Notes under the pieces: generated by a model
What the model saw: the letters and a program-made list of their open reading frames with translations, nothing else
Databases searched by the model: none
What the model was told of the DNA's origin: nothing
Shown here: piece by piece, positions 31,072 through 40,796 of the stretch
Position numbering within the stretch: position 1 is the first letter of the stretch
How the letters are laid out: each line of letters opens with the position of its first letter
Source of the DNA: Bordetella holmesii ATCC 51541
GTDB lineage: Bacteria; Pseudomonadota; Gammaproteobacteria; Burkholderiales; Burkholderiaceae_B
Length of the DNA: 64,000 bases
Reading direction: 5' to 3'
Assembly (NCBI GenBank): GCA_000612485.1
Contig: CP007494.1
Location: 186,001-250,000, forward strand
Position numbers and translations under genes: made by a program

Positions 31072-32076
31072 TTATTGATTATGGCTGAGCGCGTTCGACA
31101 GCAGGCGGGCCGTGATATCGACAATGGGTATCACCCGCTCATAGGACATCCGGGTAGGCCCGATCACGCCCAGCGTGCCGACGATCTGGCCGTCCACCCC
31201 ATAGGGAGCCGTCACTACGGTGACTTCATCCATGGGAACCAACTGCGAGTCCCCACCGATATAGATCTGCACGCCCTGGGCGCGGCTGGAAACGTCCAGC
31301 AACTGCAGCAGATCGGTCTTCTTTTCGAACAACGAGAACATCTTGCGCAAGCGGTCCATATCCGAGGCGATATCGGTGACATCCAGCAGCTTTCGCTCGC
31401 CGGAAATCACCACCGAGTCACCCTCGTCCGCCGCCTCGGCACCCACTTCGGCGGCGGCCTGCATCAGACGGGAGATGTCCTCGCGCAACTGCGTGAGCTC
31501 GGTAGAGAGCGTCCGCCGCACCGCATCAAAGGACTTGCCGGAGAAATGTTGATTGAAAAAATTGCCCGCCTCGAGCAATTCGCTTTCGGCATAATCGCGC
31601 TGCACCTGCATGATGCGGTTCTGCACGTCGCCATCGGGCGTGACGATGATCAACAAGACACGCTTGTCGGTCAGACGCACGAACTCGATCTGACGAAACA
31701 CCTGCGCCCGCTTGGGGGTGAGCACCACACCCGCGAACTGCGTCAGATTCGATAGCAAAGCGGCTGCGGCATTGACCGCACGGCTGGGTTCAACCATGGG
31801 CAGCAGCTCTGACATATTGGCCGGCTCGAACTGGTACGGGTGCACCGCCAGTAGCGAATCCACGAACATCCGATAGCCCCGGGGCGTGGGCACACGGCCT
31901 GCCGAAGTGTGCGGGCTGTGTATCAGCCCGAGCTCCTCCAGATCCGCCATGACGTTGCGTATAGTGGCCGGAGAGAGGTCAAATACCTTCGATAGCGTAC
32001 GAGAACCCACCGGTTGCCCGTCGGCGATATAGCGTTCAATCAACGCTTTCAGCAAAGCTCGTGCGCGGTCGTCCAT
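31072..32076 (-). CDS. hrcA: HrcA heat-shock repressor
   Basis: 334 residues. N-terminal winged helix ([41 protein letters not shown]), then the HrcA domain with a GAF-like dimerisation region. HrcA binds CIRCE operators, mainly before groE. I see no CIRCE (TTAGCACTC-N9-GAGTGCTAA) in front of hrcA, grpE or dnaK here, so its targets are probably elsewhere. Divergent from nadK. Intact. Confidence 0.95.
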   Translation of the reverse strand: MDDRARALLKALIERYIADGQPVGSRTLSKVFDLSPATIRNVMADLEELGLIHSPHTSAGRVPTPRGYRMFVDSLLAVHPYQFEPANMSELLPMVEPSRAVNAAAALLSNLTQFAGVVLTPKRAQVFRQIEFVRLTDKRVLLIIVTPDGDVQNRIMQVQRDYAESELLEAGNFFNQHFSGKSFDAVRRTLSTELTQLREDISRLMQAAAEVGAEAADEGDSVVISGERKLLDVTDIASDMDRLRKMFSLFEKKTDLLQLLDVSSRAQGVQIYIGGDSQLVPMDEVTVVTAPYGVDGQIVGTLGVIGPTRMSYERVIPIVDITARLLSNALSHNQ

Positions 32077-32142
32077 GAGACTATTTTATGGAAAGTTTAG
32101 CCAGGAGGCGATTTTTGTCCTCCGACATGATATGCGGCCCCA

Positions 32143-32148
32143 TATAAT
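32143..32148 (+). promoter_or_regulatory. -10 element candidate for nadK
   Basis: A perfect TATAAT lies 38 bases before the nadK ATG in the hrcA-nadK divergent gap. No good -35 hexamer stands at 16-18 bases, so this is a tentative call. Confidence 0.4.
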
Positions 32149-32185
32149 CGCCTGATACGCCTCACGAATCCACTGAAACCCGCTC

Positions 32186-33085
32186 ATGCACTTTCCTATC
32201 GTCGCCCTGATCGGACGCTACCAGGACACTGGCCTGGACGCGCCCCTGCGCACGCTCGCCGAGATGCTCACGCAAGCCGGCCGGCGTGTTCTGGTCGATG
32301 CCGACACGGCGCGCAATACCGGCGTGCATGAATACCCCGAAGCCACCTTGCAGGAAATCGGCGAGGCGGCCTCACTGGCCGTGGTCATGGGTGGCGATGG
32401 CACGGTTCTGGGCGCGGCGCGCCACCTGGCTCCCTATGGCGTGCCCCTGGTGGGCATCAACCATGGCCGGCTGGGCTTCATCACGGACATTCCGCTGCAA
32501 GATGCCCGCAATGCGCTGGCGCGCGTACTCGATGGCAACTTCCAGATCGAAGAGCGGATGCTGCTTCAGGGCAGCGTCTGGCGCGGTGATGCCCACATGT
32601 ATTCGGCCTCGGCGCTCAACGACGTGGTGCTCAATCGGGCCGGACGCGGCGGCATGATCGAAATGCGCGTCGAGCTCGATGGCGTTTACATGTACACCCA
32701 GCGGGCCGATGGGCTGATCATTGCCACACCCACCGGCTCAACCGCCTATGCGCTGTCGGCCGCCGGCCCGCTGCTGCACCCCGGGCTCAATGCCATGGTG
32801 CTGGTGCCCGTGGCGCCGCAAAGCCTGTCCAACCGCCCTATCGTCATCCCTGACAGTGGCGTGCTCAACATGACACTGACCGCCATCGGCCGCGTCGAGA
32901 CAGGTGCTTCGGTCCACTTTGACATGCAGACCTGGTCGGATCTTCAACTGGGTGACCGCATTACCGTGCAGCGCGCCCCGCATACCGCCCGCCTGGTTCA
33001 CCCCCAGGGCTATAGCTTTTTCTCCACCCTGCGCCGCAAGCTGCATTGGAATCTGATGCCGCAGGCCACCGACAACATCGAGTAA
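32186..33085 (+). CDS. nadK: NAD kinase
   Basis: 299 residues. It phosphorylates NAD to NADP with ATP. Characteristic motifs: VVMGGDGTVLGAAR (about residue 70), GINHGRLGFITDI, LNDVVLNR and the NAD-site segment DGLIIATPTGSTAYALSAAGP. It is 21 bases before recN, with the same strand and probably the same transcript. Intact. Confidence 0.96.
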   Translation: MHFPIVALIGRYQDTGLDAPLRTLAEMLTQAGRRVLVDADTARNTGVHEYPEATLQEIGEAASLAVVMGGDGTVLGAARHLAPYGVPLVGINHGRLGFITDIPLQDARNALARVLDGNFQIEERMLLQGSVWRGDAHMYSASALNDVVLNRAGRGGMIEMRVELDGVYMYTQRADGLIIATPTGSTAYALSAAGPLLHPGLNAMVLVPVAPQSLSNRPIVIPDSGVLNMTLTAIGRVETGASVHFDMQTWSDLQLGDRITVQRAPHTARLVHPQGYSFFSTLRRKLHWNLMPQATDNIE

Positions 33086-33106
33086 TCCATCCCGGCAGCG
33101 CCCGCT

Positions 33107-34762
33107 ATGTTGCGAACCCTGCATATCCGCGACTTCGTCATCGTTGAACAGACGGACATTCATTTTGGTTCCGGTTTCACCGTTTTTACGGGCGAAACCG
33201 GTGCTGGCAAGTCCATTTTGATCGATGCCCTGGCCCTGGCCCTGGGCGGGCGCGGCGATGCCAGCGTACTGCGTGAAGGCGCAGCCCGAACCGACATCAC
33301 GGCTATTTTTGACACTCCTGCGCATTTGACGGCCTGGCTGGCCGAACGCGAGCTCGAGCCCGCCGAAGAGCTTTCTCTGCGCCGGGTCATCGACGCCCAG
33401 GGACGTAGCCGCGCCTATATCAATGGCATGCCCGCTACCGTGACGCAGTTGCGGGAGCTGGGTGAAACGCTGGTCGACATCCACGGTCAGCACGCTCATC
33501 AAAGTCTGATGCGGCCAGACGCCCAGCGCGATCTGCTCGATGCGCACGGCGGACATGCTGAGCTGCGCCAGCTTGTGGCCCAGGCCTGGAAGCATTGGCG
33601 TGGCCTGGCCCGCCAACTGGAGACCGCCGAACGGGACGCCGACGCCCTCACTGTCGAGCGCGAGCGCCTTCAATGGCAGCTCGACGACCTGGATCGCCTG
33701 AATCTTGCCGAGGGTGAGTGGGATACCCTGCAGGCCGAGCACAGCCGTCTTTCGCACGCCCAGTCCCTGCTCGATGGCGCGGGCCAGATCATCGAAGCGC
33801 TGGATGGCGAACACGACTCTGCGCTCTCGCGCCTGAATGCAGCCAGCAACCGACTGCAACAGATGCTGCGCCACGACAGCGGCCTGCACGCCATTGCAGA
33901 AGAACTGGAGTCAGCCCGCATCGCCATGAGCGAAGCGATCTCCGACCTGAATAACTACCTAAGCCGCGTCGATCTGGACCCTGACCGCCTGAGCGCTGCC
34001 GAGGCACGGCTGAGCGCAGTCTTCGATACGGCGCGCAAATTCAAGGCCGAACCCGAGAGCCTGGCTTCGATGCGGACCGGTCTGCGCGAGCAGTTGGCTC
34101 ATTTGCAGGCCGCAGCCGATGTCGAAGCCTTGCGCGCTCAAGTCCACGCCGCGCAGGCCCAATATGACAGCGCAGCGGCACTGCTGAGCCAGGCGAGGCA
34201 GCGAATCGCCGGCGACCTGGGCAAACACGTCAGCCGTGCCATGCAGACTCTGTCCATGAGTGGCGGACGCTTCGAGGCGGCGCTGACGGCCGGGCCGGCC
34301 AGCGCACAAGGCAATGAGACGGTCGAGTTTCTCGTGGCCGGCCACGCCGGCACCTCGGCCCGGCCCTTGGCCAAAGTGGCCTCCGGCGGCGAAATGTCAC
34401 GCATCTCGTTGGCGCTCTCGGTCATCGCAAGCCGCGCTGCTCGCGTGCCGACGTTGATCTTCGATGAGGTCGACAGTGGCGTGGGAGGAGCCGTCGCGGA
34501 AGTCGTCGGCAAACTGCTGCGCGAACTGGGCGCGCGGCATCAGGTGCTGTGCGTGACGCACTTGCCCCAGGTGGCTGCCTGCAGCAATCACCAGTTCCGT
34601 GTGAGCAAGAGCGAAAAAGCCGGCATCACGCGATCGCGCATTGCCGAGCTGGACGCCGATGAGCGGGTCGAAGAGGTCGCCCGCATGCTGGGCGGCATCA
34701 CCATCACGCCCACCACACTCGAGCATGCGCGCGAGATGCTGCAGAACACCCACACGGCGTGA
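33107..34762 (+). CDS. recN: DNA repair protein RecN
   Basis: 551 residues, SMC-like. N-terminal Walker A FTGETGAGKSILIDAL (about residue 30), long central coiled coil, C-terminal ABC signature VASGGEMSRISLAL and Walker B TLIFDEVDSGVGG. It acts early in double-strand-break repair. The 3' end lies 22 bases before hIS1001, which inserted between recN and fur without touching either gene. Confidence 0.96.
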   Translation: MLRTLHIRDFVIVEQTDIHFGSGFTVFTGETGAGKSILIDALALALGGRGDASVLREGAARTDITAIFDTPAHLTAWLAERELEPAEELSLRRVIDAQGRSRAYINGMPATVTQLRELGETLVDIHGQHAHQSLMRPDAQRDLLDAHGGHAELRQLVAQAWKHWRGLARQLETAERDADALTVERERLQWQLDDLDRLNLAEGEWDTLQAEHSRLSHAQSLLDGAGQIIEALDGEHDSALSRLNAASNRLQQMLRHDSGLHAIAEELESARIAMSEAISDLNNYLSRVDLDPDRLSAAEARLSAVFDTARKFKAEPESLASMRTGLREQLAHLQAAADVEALRAQVHAAQAQYDSAAALLSQARQRIAGDLGKHVSRAMQTLSMSGGRFEAALTAGPASAQGNETVEFLVAGHAGTSARPLAKVASGGEMSRISLALSVIASRAARVPTLIFDEVDSGVGGAVAEVVGKLLRELGARHQVLCVTHLPQVAACSNHQFRVSKSEKAGITRSRIAELDADERVEEVARMLGGITITPTTLEHAREMLQNTHTA

Positions 34763-35482
34763 CGTCCCGCGCCCGCACAAAAAAGGTTCATCGCGGAATA
34801 GCGTGGAGCCGTGCTTGATTGCCGTTACGCTTGATCCTTGATTTTTCAAGGATCAAGGCCGGGATCATGCTGGACCGCAAGACGATCGAGAGGTTGGGTG
34901 GGTGGGAAGGTTATCGGGTGGAGCGGGTCGTGTGGCCTGAAGGTGAGAGCCGGACGGTCACGATTTACCTGAAGCCTTCAGCGCGAACGATGCACTGCGA
35001 GCACTGCGGCAACCGATGTCGGCAGGTGCATGAGACGACCACGCGCCGGGTGCGGGATCTGCCGCTAATGGCGCTGCGAGTGACGCTGGTAGTGCCGCGT
35101 CGGCGGGTCTGGTGCGAGCAGTGCGGTGGACCGCATCTGGAGAGGCTGAGCTGGCTGGGCCGTTACCAGCGAGTGACCGACCGGCTGGCCGAGGCGGTCA
35201 GCCAGTTGCTTGAGTCCAGCAACATTCTGGCCGTGGCGCGCTTCTTCCAACTGGGTTGGCACACGGTCAAGGCGCTGGACAAGGCCCTGCTGCGACGGGC
35301 GATCCAAGAGCCGGACTGGAGCCAGATCCACTACCTAGCGATGGACGAGTTCGCTCTACACAAGGGCCATCGTTATGCCACGGTCGTTGTCGATCCGATC
35401 CGCCGTCAGGTGCTATGGATCGGTGATGGCCGCTCGCGCGAGACGGCCAGAGCCTTCTTCGAACAACTGCCAACTGGGGTTG

Positions 35483-35561
35483 CCCAGCAGATCCGGGCCG
35501 TAGCGATCGACATGACGACGGCCTATGAGCTGGAGATCCAGGCCAACTGCCCCAACGCCGA
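35483..35561 (+). repeat. 79-bp direct repeat flanking the nested element (second copy 36761-36839)
   Basis: Bases 35483-35561 and 36761-36839 are the same 79-bp piece of the hIS1001 transposase gene (CCCAGCAGATCC ... AACGCCGA). IS407-group elements normally make 4-bp duplications, and the adjacent tetramers (CCGA and CCCA) do not match, so simple transposition does not explain this. Confidence 0.9.
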
Positions 35562-35577
35562 TGACCTGCCCCCAGAT

Positions 35578-36470
35578 TTAGTACGGCACCGACATAGAGC
35601 CCAGGGGTAAAAGACCTTCTTTCTGATGAGCCTGCACGAATTGCGCCGGCGTTAAATATCCGAGCGCGCTGTGAGGCCGATCGGTGTTGTACTCGACTCG
35701 CCAGTTTTCGATCAAGCTTTTAGCCTGTCGCAGGGACAAGAACCAGTGCTCGTTAAGGCATTCGTCGCGGAACTTGCCGTTGAAACTTTCGATATAAGCG
35801 TTCTCCACCGGCTTACCCGGCCGAATAAACGACAGCTTTACGCCTGCTTGGTAGGCCCCCAGGCGTCCAAGGCTCTTCCGGCGAACTCTGGCCCGTTGTC
35901 CACGGTAATAGATCGCGGCAGGCCACGCATCTCCGCCAGCCGTTGCAGCACCATGGCAACACGCAGTCCCGGCAACGACGTATCGACCTCGATGGCCAGG
36001 CATTCGCGAGTGTAGTCATCGACGATAGTCAAACAGCGGAATCGGCGGCCATAGGCTAGGCCGTCGGCCACAAAGTCCATTGACCAACTCTGATTCGGCG
36101 CGATTGCCGCTGGGCGAACCACGCGCTCGGTCGCCGCGATTCGCTTACGCTTTCGTTTTCGCACGCTTAACCCTGCCAGACTGTACAGCCGCCAGATTCG
36201 CTTGTGATTTGCTTGCCAGCCTTCGCGACGTAAGAGCACATGGATCCTCCGATAGCCGTAGCGTCGTTTCGCCACTGCCATCTCTTTCATGCGCTCGGTC
36301 AGCGCAGCATCGCCTGAGCGTGTGCTCTCGTAGGCAAACAGCGACCGCGAAATTCCTACCAGCCCACAGGCCCGGGTAACACCCATGCTGCGCTCGGTCA
36401 TTAATGTCCTGACCGCCTCGCGTTTGGCCTGCGGGCTGACTACTTTCGGCTTAGCAGATCCTGAAGCGCC
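35578..36470 (-). pseudogene. orfB transposase of nested IS407-type element, frameshifted
   Basis: It holds the HTH_21-type region (AKRRYGYRRIHVLLRREG) and an rve core with the first two acidic positions in SMDFVAD and VDNGPEF. The frame is then lost at ALDAW because GGGGG replaces GGG (near 35860). The remaining part with the catalytic Glu region (ESFNGKFRDECLNEHW) is in another frame down to the stop at 35578. Comparison with the second copy shows the two extra G directly. The start is placed by the -1 frameshift expected after orfA. Confidence 0.87.
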
Positions 36471-36706
36471 GCCTTGTCCAGCATCGACTCGGCCAACAGC
36501 TTCTTGAGCTTGTTGTTCTCCTGCTCCAGCTCCTTGAGCCTCTGAGCGTCCGACACCGTCATGCCACCGAACTTCGCCTTCCAGTTGTAGTACGTTGCCT
36601 CGGAGATTCCGTGCTTGCGGCACAACTCTGCGGGCTTGGCACCTGCATCGGCTTCCTTGAGCACGCCGATGATTTGCTCTTCCGTAAATCGTTTCTTCAT
36701 TGCCAT
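36440..36706 (-). CDS. orfA of nested IS407-type element
   Basis: 88 residues, helix-turn-helix plus leucine-zipper-like coiled coil (MKKRFTEEQIIGVLKEADAG ... LKELEQENNKLKKLL). It binds the element ends and, fused to OrfB by programmed -1 frameshifting, makes the active transposase. Identical in protein sequence to the copy at 41379-41645. Confidence 0.9.
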   Translation of the reverse strand: MAMKKRFTEEQIIGVLKEADAGAKPAELCRKHGISEATYYNWKAKFGGMTVSDAQRLKELEQENNKLKKLLAESMLDKAALQDLLSRK

Positions 36707-37370
36707 TCCTTTGGGAACGGACTCTACATCGATTTCGTACTAATCACGGGGAGCAGGTCACCCAGCAGATCCGGGCCGTAGCGATCGACATGACGACGGC
36801 CTATGAGCTGGAGATCCAGGCCAACTGCCCCAACGCCGAGATCGTCTACGACCTGTTCCACGTCGTGGCCAAGTACGGCCGTGAAGTGATAGACCGGGTG
36901 CGTGTAGACCAAGCGAACCAGTTGCGGCACGACAAGCCGGCCCGCCGGGTGATCAAGTCCAGTCGCTGGCTACTGCTGCGCAATCGCAAAAACCTCGATC
37001 CGTGCCAATCGGTAAAGTTGGACGAGTTGCTCCAGGCCAACCAGCCCTTGCTCACCGCTTATCTGATGCGCGATGAGCTCAAACAGCTGTGGTTCTACCA
37101 ACACCCCGGCTACGCCCGCCAGGCATGGGATCACTGGCTGCAACAGGCTCAGGGCAGCGGCATCGCCGCCTTGGCTCACTTCGCGCTCAAGCTAAAAGCC
37201 TATCTGCACGGGATTCTGTCTCGCTGTCGCCACCGGCTCAACACCAGCATCGTCGAGGGCATCAACAACACCATCAAAGTCATCAAGCGCCGCGCCTACG
37301 GCTACCGCGATCAGGAGTACTTCTTCCTCAAGATCCGGTCTGCATTCCCCGGTATTCCTCGATGAACCAC

Positions 37371-37396
37371 AAAAAAACCCGGCACGAGGCCGGGTT
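37371..37396 (-). terminator. Terminator of fur
   Basis: Minus-strand stem AACCCGGC / GCCGGGTT with a 5-base loop, followed by seven T. hIS1001 inserted within the T tract, and the duplicated ACAAAAAA keeps the tract complete. Confidence 0.85.
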
Positions 37397-37414
37397 CAGT
37401 GCGGCACCAAAACT

Positions 37415-37831
37415 TTAATTGCGCTGGCAGTCCGAGCACATGCCGTAGAGCACCATCGCGTGGCTTTCGAGGACAAAGCCATTGTCCTTGGCGACCTTGT
37501 GTTGACGCTTCTCGATATCGACGTCCGAAAATTCAACCACCTTGCCGCAGTTCGTGCAGATGAGATGGTCGTGGTGGTCGCCGTCGTTGAGCTCAAATAC
37601 GGCCTTGCCCGTGTCGAACTGGCTGCGGCTCAGGATGCCGGCCTGCTCAAACTGAGTAAGGACGCGATAAACCGTTGCCAGACCGATCTCGACGCTCTCT
37701 CCGATGAGGGCGCGATAGACATCTTCAGCGCTGAGGTGACGCTGGTCCGACTTGCGGAAAATGTCCAGAATCTTGAGGCGGGGAAAGGTCGCCTTCAAAC
37801 CCATGTTTTTCAATTCGCTCTGGTCGCTCAT
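37415..37831 (-). CDS. fur: Ferric uptake regulator Fur
   Basis: 138 residues from the ATG at 37831 (GGAG 9 bases upstream); an in-frame upstream ATG gives 9 extra residues without a good ribosome site. Winged helix ([12 protein letters not shown] ... [17 protein letters not shown]), then metal sites [12 protein letters not shown] and CSDC. It represses iron-uptake genes when Fe2+ is plentiful. It is divergent from bamE, the usual beta-proteobacterial order. Intact, with hIS1001 only 46 bases beyond its stop. Confidence 0.95.
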   Translation of the reverse strand: MSDQSELKNMGLKATFPRLKILDIFRKSDQRHLSAEDVYRALIGESVEIGLATVYRVLTQFEQAGILSRSQFDTGKAVFELNDGDHHDHLICTNCGKVVEFSDVDIEKRQHKVAKDNGFVLESHAMVLYGMCSDCQRN

Positions 37832-38044
37832 GTAGTCGCTCTCCGTCCACTGAGGCAAGTCTCCGGCATCCGGCCCATCCGCAGTCTACAATGCGGCCCT
37901 ATTTCGCATTGCCGCTCCGTCGTCGCGGGGCGATCTTTCAGACCGAGCGGGCCAGCGCCTCAATTCGTGTTGCCTTGCGGAACTATCCGTTATTTAAACC
38001 TTTATGATAACGGTTTTGTCCGTTTCCAATAATAGGGGCGCGTA

Positions 38045-38599
38045 GTGTCCATAATTGCTCGTAATCCCTCCCGGCCCGTCAAGGCGGTGCTGGGAACCCT
38101 GGTGCTGGCCGCGGCCCTGGCCGGCTGCTCTTCTGGAAAATGGGGCTTCCCGTACCGCGCGGACATGCAGCAAGGCAACTGGATCACCCGGGAACAAGTC
38201 GCGCTATTGCAGCCCGGCATGTCTCGCGAGCAGGTCCGCTTTGCGCTGGGCAGTCCGACGCTGACCAGCGTGCTGCATGCCGACCGCTGGGACTATCCGT
38301 ACTATTTCAAGCCCGGCTACGGCAAAGCACAGGAACGCCACTTCACGGTCTTCTTCGAAAACGACCGGCTCGTCCGCTGGGACGGTGACCAACAACCTGA
38401 GCTGCAGCCTTTCCAGATCAACCTGCCCAACGCCGCAGCCCTGGAGAAAGCCGACAACGCCGAAATCGCCGCTGAGAAGCGAGCCGAACAGGCCGAGAAA
38501 ACGGAACCGGTTCACTCGAACATCCAAATCAACACCGCGACCCAGCCAGCCACCAGCACTCCCGGCATGCCTGGCAGCTCGCCCGAACCGCTCAAGTAA
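38045..38599 (+). CDS. bamE: BamE (OmlA/SmpA) outer-membrane assembly lipoprotein
   Basis: 184 residues with GTG start, signal sequence and lipobox LAGC (Cys about residue 28). SmpA/OmlA domain: GNWITREQVALLQPGMSREQVRFALGSP and DRWDYPYYFKPG. It is a component of the BAM complex that folds outer-membrane proteins. The C-terminal tail of about 60 residues is Ala/Glu/Pro-rich and longer than in E. coli. dapB starts 15 bases later. Intact. Confidence 0.93.
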   Translation: MSIIARNPSRPVKAVLGTLVLAAALAGCSSGKWGFPYRADMQQGNWITREQVALLQPGMSREQVRFALGSPTLTSVLHADRWDYPYYFKPGYGKAQERHFTVFFENDRLVRWDGDQQPELQPFQINLPNAAALEKADNAEIAAEKRAEQAEKTEPVHSNIQINTATQPATSTPGMPGSSPEPLK

Positions 38600-38614
38600 G
38601 CCGAAGGAAACACA

Positions 38615-39406
38615 ATGCGTATCGCGATTGCCGGCGCCAGCGGCCGCATGGGCCACATGCTGATCGAAGCCATCTTGAACACGGATGGAGTTGACCTCAC
38701 CGTGGCGCTGGACCGCAAAGACTCTGCCTTCGTGGGCCAGGATGCAGGCGCTTTCCTGGGCCGGGAGACCGGCGTACTCATCAGCGACAACGTGGACAGC
38801 TTGGCTCACGCCGACTGCCTGATCGACTTTACTCGACCGGAAGGCACCCTGGAGCATCTTCAGGCCTGCCTGAAACACGGCACCCGCACGGTGATCGGCA
38901 CCACGGGCTTTGACGATGCCGGCCGCGCGGCCATCGAAGTCGCCGCCCAGAAGATCGCCATCGTGTTTGCACCCAACATGAGCGTGGGCGTCAATGCCAC
39001 CCTCAAGTTGCTGGACATGGCCGCTCGCATCCTCAACAGCGGCTATGACGTCGAAGTCTTCGAAGCCCACCACCGCAACAAAGTGGATGCCCCGTCGGGC
39101 ACCGCCCTGGCCATGGGCGAAGCCGTCGCGTCGGCCTGGAATGTCGCGCTGCCCGACGTGGCCACCTGGAGTCGCCACGGCGAAACCGGTGCGCGCAAAC
39201 CCGGCACCATCGGCTTCTCCGTGGTGCGTGGCGGTGACATCGTCGGCGACCACACGGTGTACTTCTGCGGCACGGGCGAGCGTATCGAGATCACCCACCG
39301 CTCCAGCAGTCGCGCCACCTACGCGCAAGGGGCCGTGCGTGCCGCCAAGTTCCTCGACGGCAAACGCAATGGGCTCTACGACATGCAGGCCGTGCTCGGC
39401 CTCTGA
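38615..39406 (+). CDS. dapB: 4-hydroxy-tetrahydrodipicolinate reductase
   Basis: 263 residues. NAD(P)H-dependent step of lysine/diaminopimelate synthesis. N-terminal Rossmann motif [14 protein letters not shown]; substrate site [16 protein letters not shown] with catalytic His and Lys; GTTGF and [10 protein letters not shown] are also conserved. It shares an operon with bamE and ends before a strong bidirectional hairpin. Intact. Confidence 0.97.
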   Translation: MRIAIAGASGRMGHMLIEAILNTDGVDLTVALDRKDSAFVGQDAGAFLGRETGVLISDNVDSLAHADCLIDFTRPEGTLEHLQACLKHGTRTVIGTTGFDDAGRAAIEVAAQKIAIVFAPNMSVGVNATLKLLDMAARILNSGYDVEVFEAHHRNKVDAPSGTALAMGEAVASAWNVALPDVATWSRHGETGARKPGTIGFSVVRGGDIVGDHTVYFCGTGERIEITHRSSSRATYAQGAVRAAKFLDGKRNGLYDMQAVLGL

Positions 39407-39419
39407 GCCCTGATACGCC

Positions 39420-39455
39420 AAAGCAAGAAGCCGGCACGCGCCGGCTTCTTGCTTT
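39420..39455. terminator. Bidirectional terminator between dapB and murB
   Basis: A 16-bp stem (AAAGCAAGAAGCCGGC with its complement) with loop ACGC lies between the two convergent stops. The stem itself supplies T-rich arms (CTTCTTGCTTT) on both strands. Confidence 0.85.
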
Positions 39456-39463
39456 GTGGACGG

Positions 39464-40483
39464 TCATGCCACCACGACAGGCTCCGGCTCCAACCAGACC
39501 CCGAAACGGCCCTGCACATCGGTGCGAATCGCATCGGCCAGCGCCAGAATATCCCGCGCCGTGGCCGCCCCGCGATTGACCAACACCAGCGCCTGACGGT
39601 CGTGCACGCCGGCCGGGCCCAGATCACGCCCCTTCCAGCCGCATTGGTCAATCAACCAGCCGGCAGCCAGCTTGTAGCGGCCATCCGGTTGTGCGTAGGA
39701 CACCAGCTCGGGGTATCGCGCCAACAATGACTCACGTACGGTGGCGTCGACCAACGGGTTCTTGAAGAAACTGCCGGCATTGCCGATCACCGCCGGATCG
39801 GGCAGCTTGGCCTGCCGGATGGCGCATACGGCCTGAAAAATCGTCCGCGCGTCCACTTCAGCCTGCTGCAAGGCTGGCCAGCGCTGCAAATCGGGGTAGT
39901 TCAGCACGGCGCGCCAAGGGCGCGGCAACGCAAACCGTACCCGGGTAATCAACCACCGACCGGGCTGCTGCTTGAACACACTATCCCGGTACGCAAAGCG
40001 GCAGTCGCGTGCCTCGAATCGCACTGCCCTGCCCTGTTGCAAATCCCAGGCGTCCAGGCTGTCGAAACGATCGGCCAACTCTACCCCGTATGCACCGATA
40101 TTCTGCACCGGCGCCGCCCCTACCGTGCCGGGTATGAGCGCCAGATTCTCCAGTCCGGCCCACCCCTGCTCGGTGCAATGCGCGACGAAATCATGCCAAC
40201 GCTCGCCCGCTGCAGCCTCCACCAGCCACGCATCATCGCGCGTCTGGAGCAGGCGAATTCCGCGTAGCCCCACCTTGACGACCAGGTCGCTCAAGACCTC
40301 CCCCAGCACCACATTGCTGCCCCCACCCAGAACCAGACATCCCGGGTAACGAGCTAGCCAGGCAGACACGGCAGGCAACTGTGCCTCATCGTCGAGGGTC
40401 ACAAAGGCAGCTGCGCGCGACGCCAGCCGGAACGTATTCAAATCGCGCAAATCCTGGTTCGTTGGCACGAGGGAAATTGACAT
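39464..40483 (-). CDS. murB: UDP-N-acetylenolpyruvoylglucosamine reductase
   Basis: 339 residues from the ATG at 40483; a TTG 6 bases upstream is possible. FAD enzyme that makes UDP-MurNAc for peptidoglycan. Motifs: [27 protein letters not shown], and the type I YRDSVFK segment with [10 protein letters not shown] (catalytic Ser). Intact. Confidence 0.96.
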   Translation of the reverse strand: MSISLVPTNQDLRDLNTFRLASRAAAFVTLDDEAQLPAVSAWLARYPGCLVLGGGSNVVLGEVLSDLVVKVGLRGIRLLQTRDDAWLVEAAAGERWHDFVAHCTEQGWAGLENLALIPGTVGAAPVQNIGAYGVELADRFDSLDAWDLQQGRAVRFEARDCRFAYRDSVFKQQPGRWLITRVRFALPRPWRAVLNYPDLQRWPALQQAEVDARTIFQAVCAIRQAKLPDPAVIGNAGSFFKNPLVDATVRESLLARYPELVSYAQPDGRYKLAAGWLIDQCGWKGRDLGPAGVHDRQALVLVNRGAATARDILALADAIRTDVQGRFGVWLEPEPVVVA

Positions 40484-40603
40484 GGGCAAGAAAAGCTATG
40501 CTATAGTTTCTGTCTTCGCTCATATTACTTGAACGATTGATTTGCCACCGCCGGCTGCCGTCAATGACGCGCCAAAAGCGAAAAAGCAGAAAAATTTCTC
40601 GCT

Positions 40604-40631
40604 TTGCACAAATCAAAATTTCATGTAAGAT
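40604..40631 (+). promoter_or_regulatory. Promoter of tRNA-Gly
   Basis: TTGCAC (40604-40609) and TAAGAT (40626-40631) with 16-bp spacing, about 50 bases before the mature tRNA. Confidence 0.65.
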
Positions 40632-40689
40632 GCGTGTCTTTCGTGAAAACAGTGTCGCATTGAACTGCTTTCAAAAAACGAAAACCCCT

Positions 40690-40765
40690 GCGGGAATAGC
40701 TCAGTTGGTAGAGCGCAACCTTGCCAAGGTTGAGGTCGCGAGTTCGAGACTCGTTTCCCGCTCCA
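40690..40765 (+). tRNA. glyV: tRNA-Gly (anticodon GCC)
   Basis: 76-nt cloverleaf with acceptor GCGGGAA / TTCCCGC, encoded CCA, D-loop AGCTCAGTTGGTAGAGC, anticodon arm CCTTGCCAAGG and T-arm GAGTTCGAGACTC. Identical to the gene at 59273-59348. IS debris starts 31 bases after it. Confidence 0.97.
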
Positions 40766-40796
40766 AATTTTGCTCTATTGAATCGCCCCGGGTTTC

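Larger units (their letters stand above)
35562..36760 (-). mobile_element. IS407-group (IS3 family) element nested in hIS1001
   Basis: 1199 bp. Ends are inverted repeats TGACCTGCCCCC at 35562 and, on the minus strand at 36760, TGACCTGCTCCC. It encodes orfA (88 aa) and orfB in the IS3-family arrangement. It is 267 bp longer than the copy at 41325-42254, allowing for a 2-base G insertion. OrfB is frameshifted, so the element is probably immobile unless complemented. Confidence 0.9.
34867..37365 (+). pseudogene. hIS1001 transposase, split by insertion
   Basis: ISL3-family DDE transposase of about 406 residues in the intact form. The 5' part (34867-35561) has the zinc-ribbon CEHCGNRC ... CEQCGGPH and the first catalytic region YLAMDEFALHKGH. 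The 3' part (36761-37365) resumes as QQIRAVAIDMTTAYELEI, continues through RLNTSIVEGINNTIK and ends FPGIPR. The 79 bases next to the insert are present on both sides, so removing the insert alone would not restore the gene. Non-functional; transposition in trans from other copies is possible because the ends are intact. Confidence 0.92.
34785..37368 (+). mobile_element. hIS1001: hIS1001 (ISL3 family), interrupted by an IS407-type element
   Basis: The terminal repeats GGTTCATCGCGGAATA (left) and, on the other strand at the right end, GGTTCATCGAGGAATA are imperfect inverted repeats. An 8-bp target duplication ACAAAAAA flanks it (34777-34784 and 37369-37376). Subtracting the 1199-bp insert and one copy of a 79-bp duplication gives 1306 bp, the size of IS1001. 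The region 37165-37231 agrees with the hIS1001 diagnostic target as I recall it. It is inserted in the T tract of the fur terminator. Confidence 0.93.

Noticed and set aside
35562..36760. Reading the 79-bp flanking repeat as the element's own target duplication
   Set aside because: IS3-family IS407-group elements make short (4-bp) duplications; 79 bp needs recombination.
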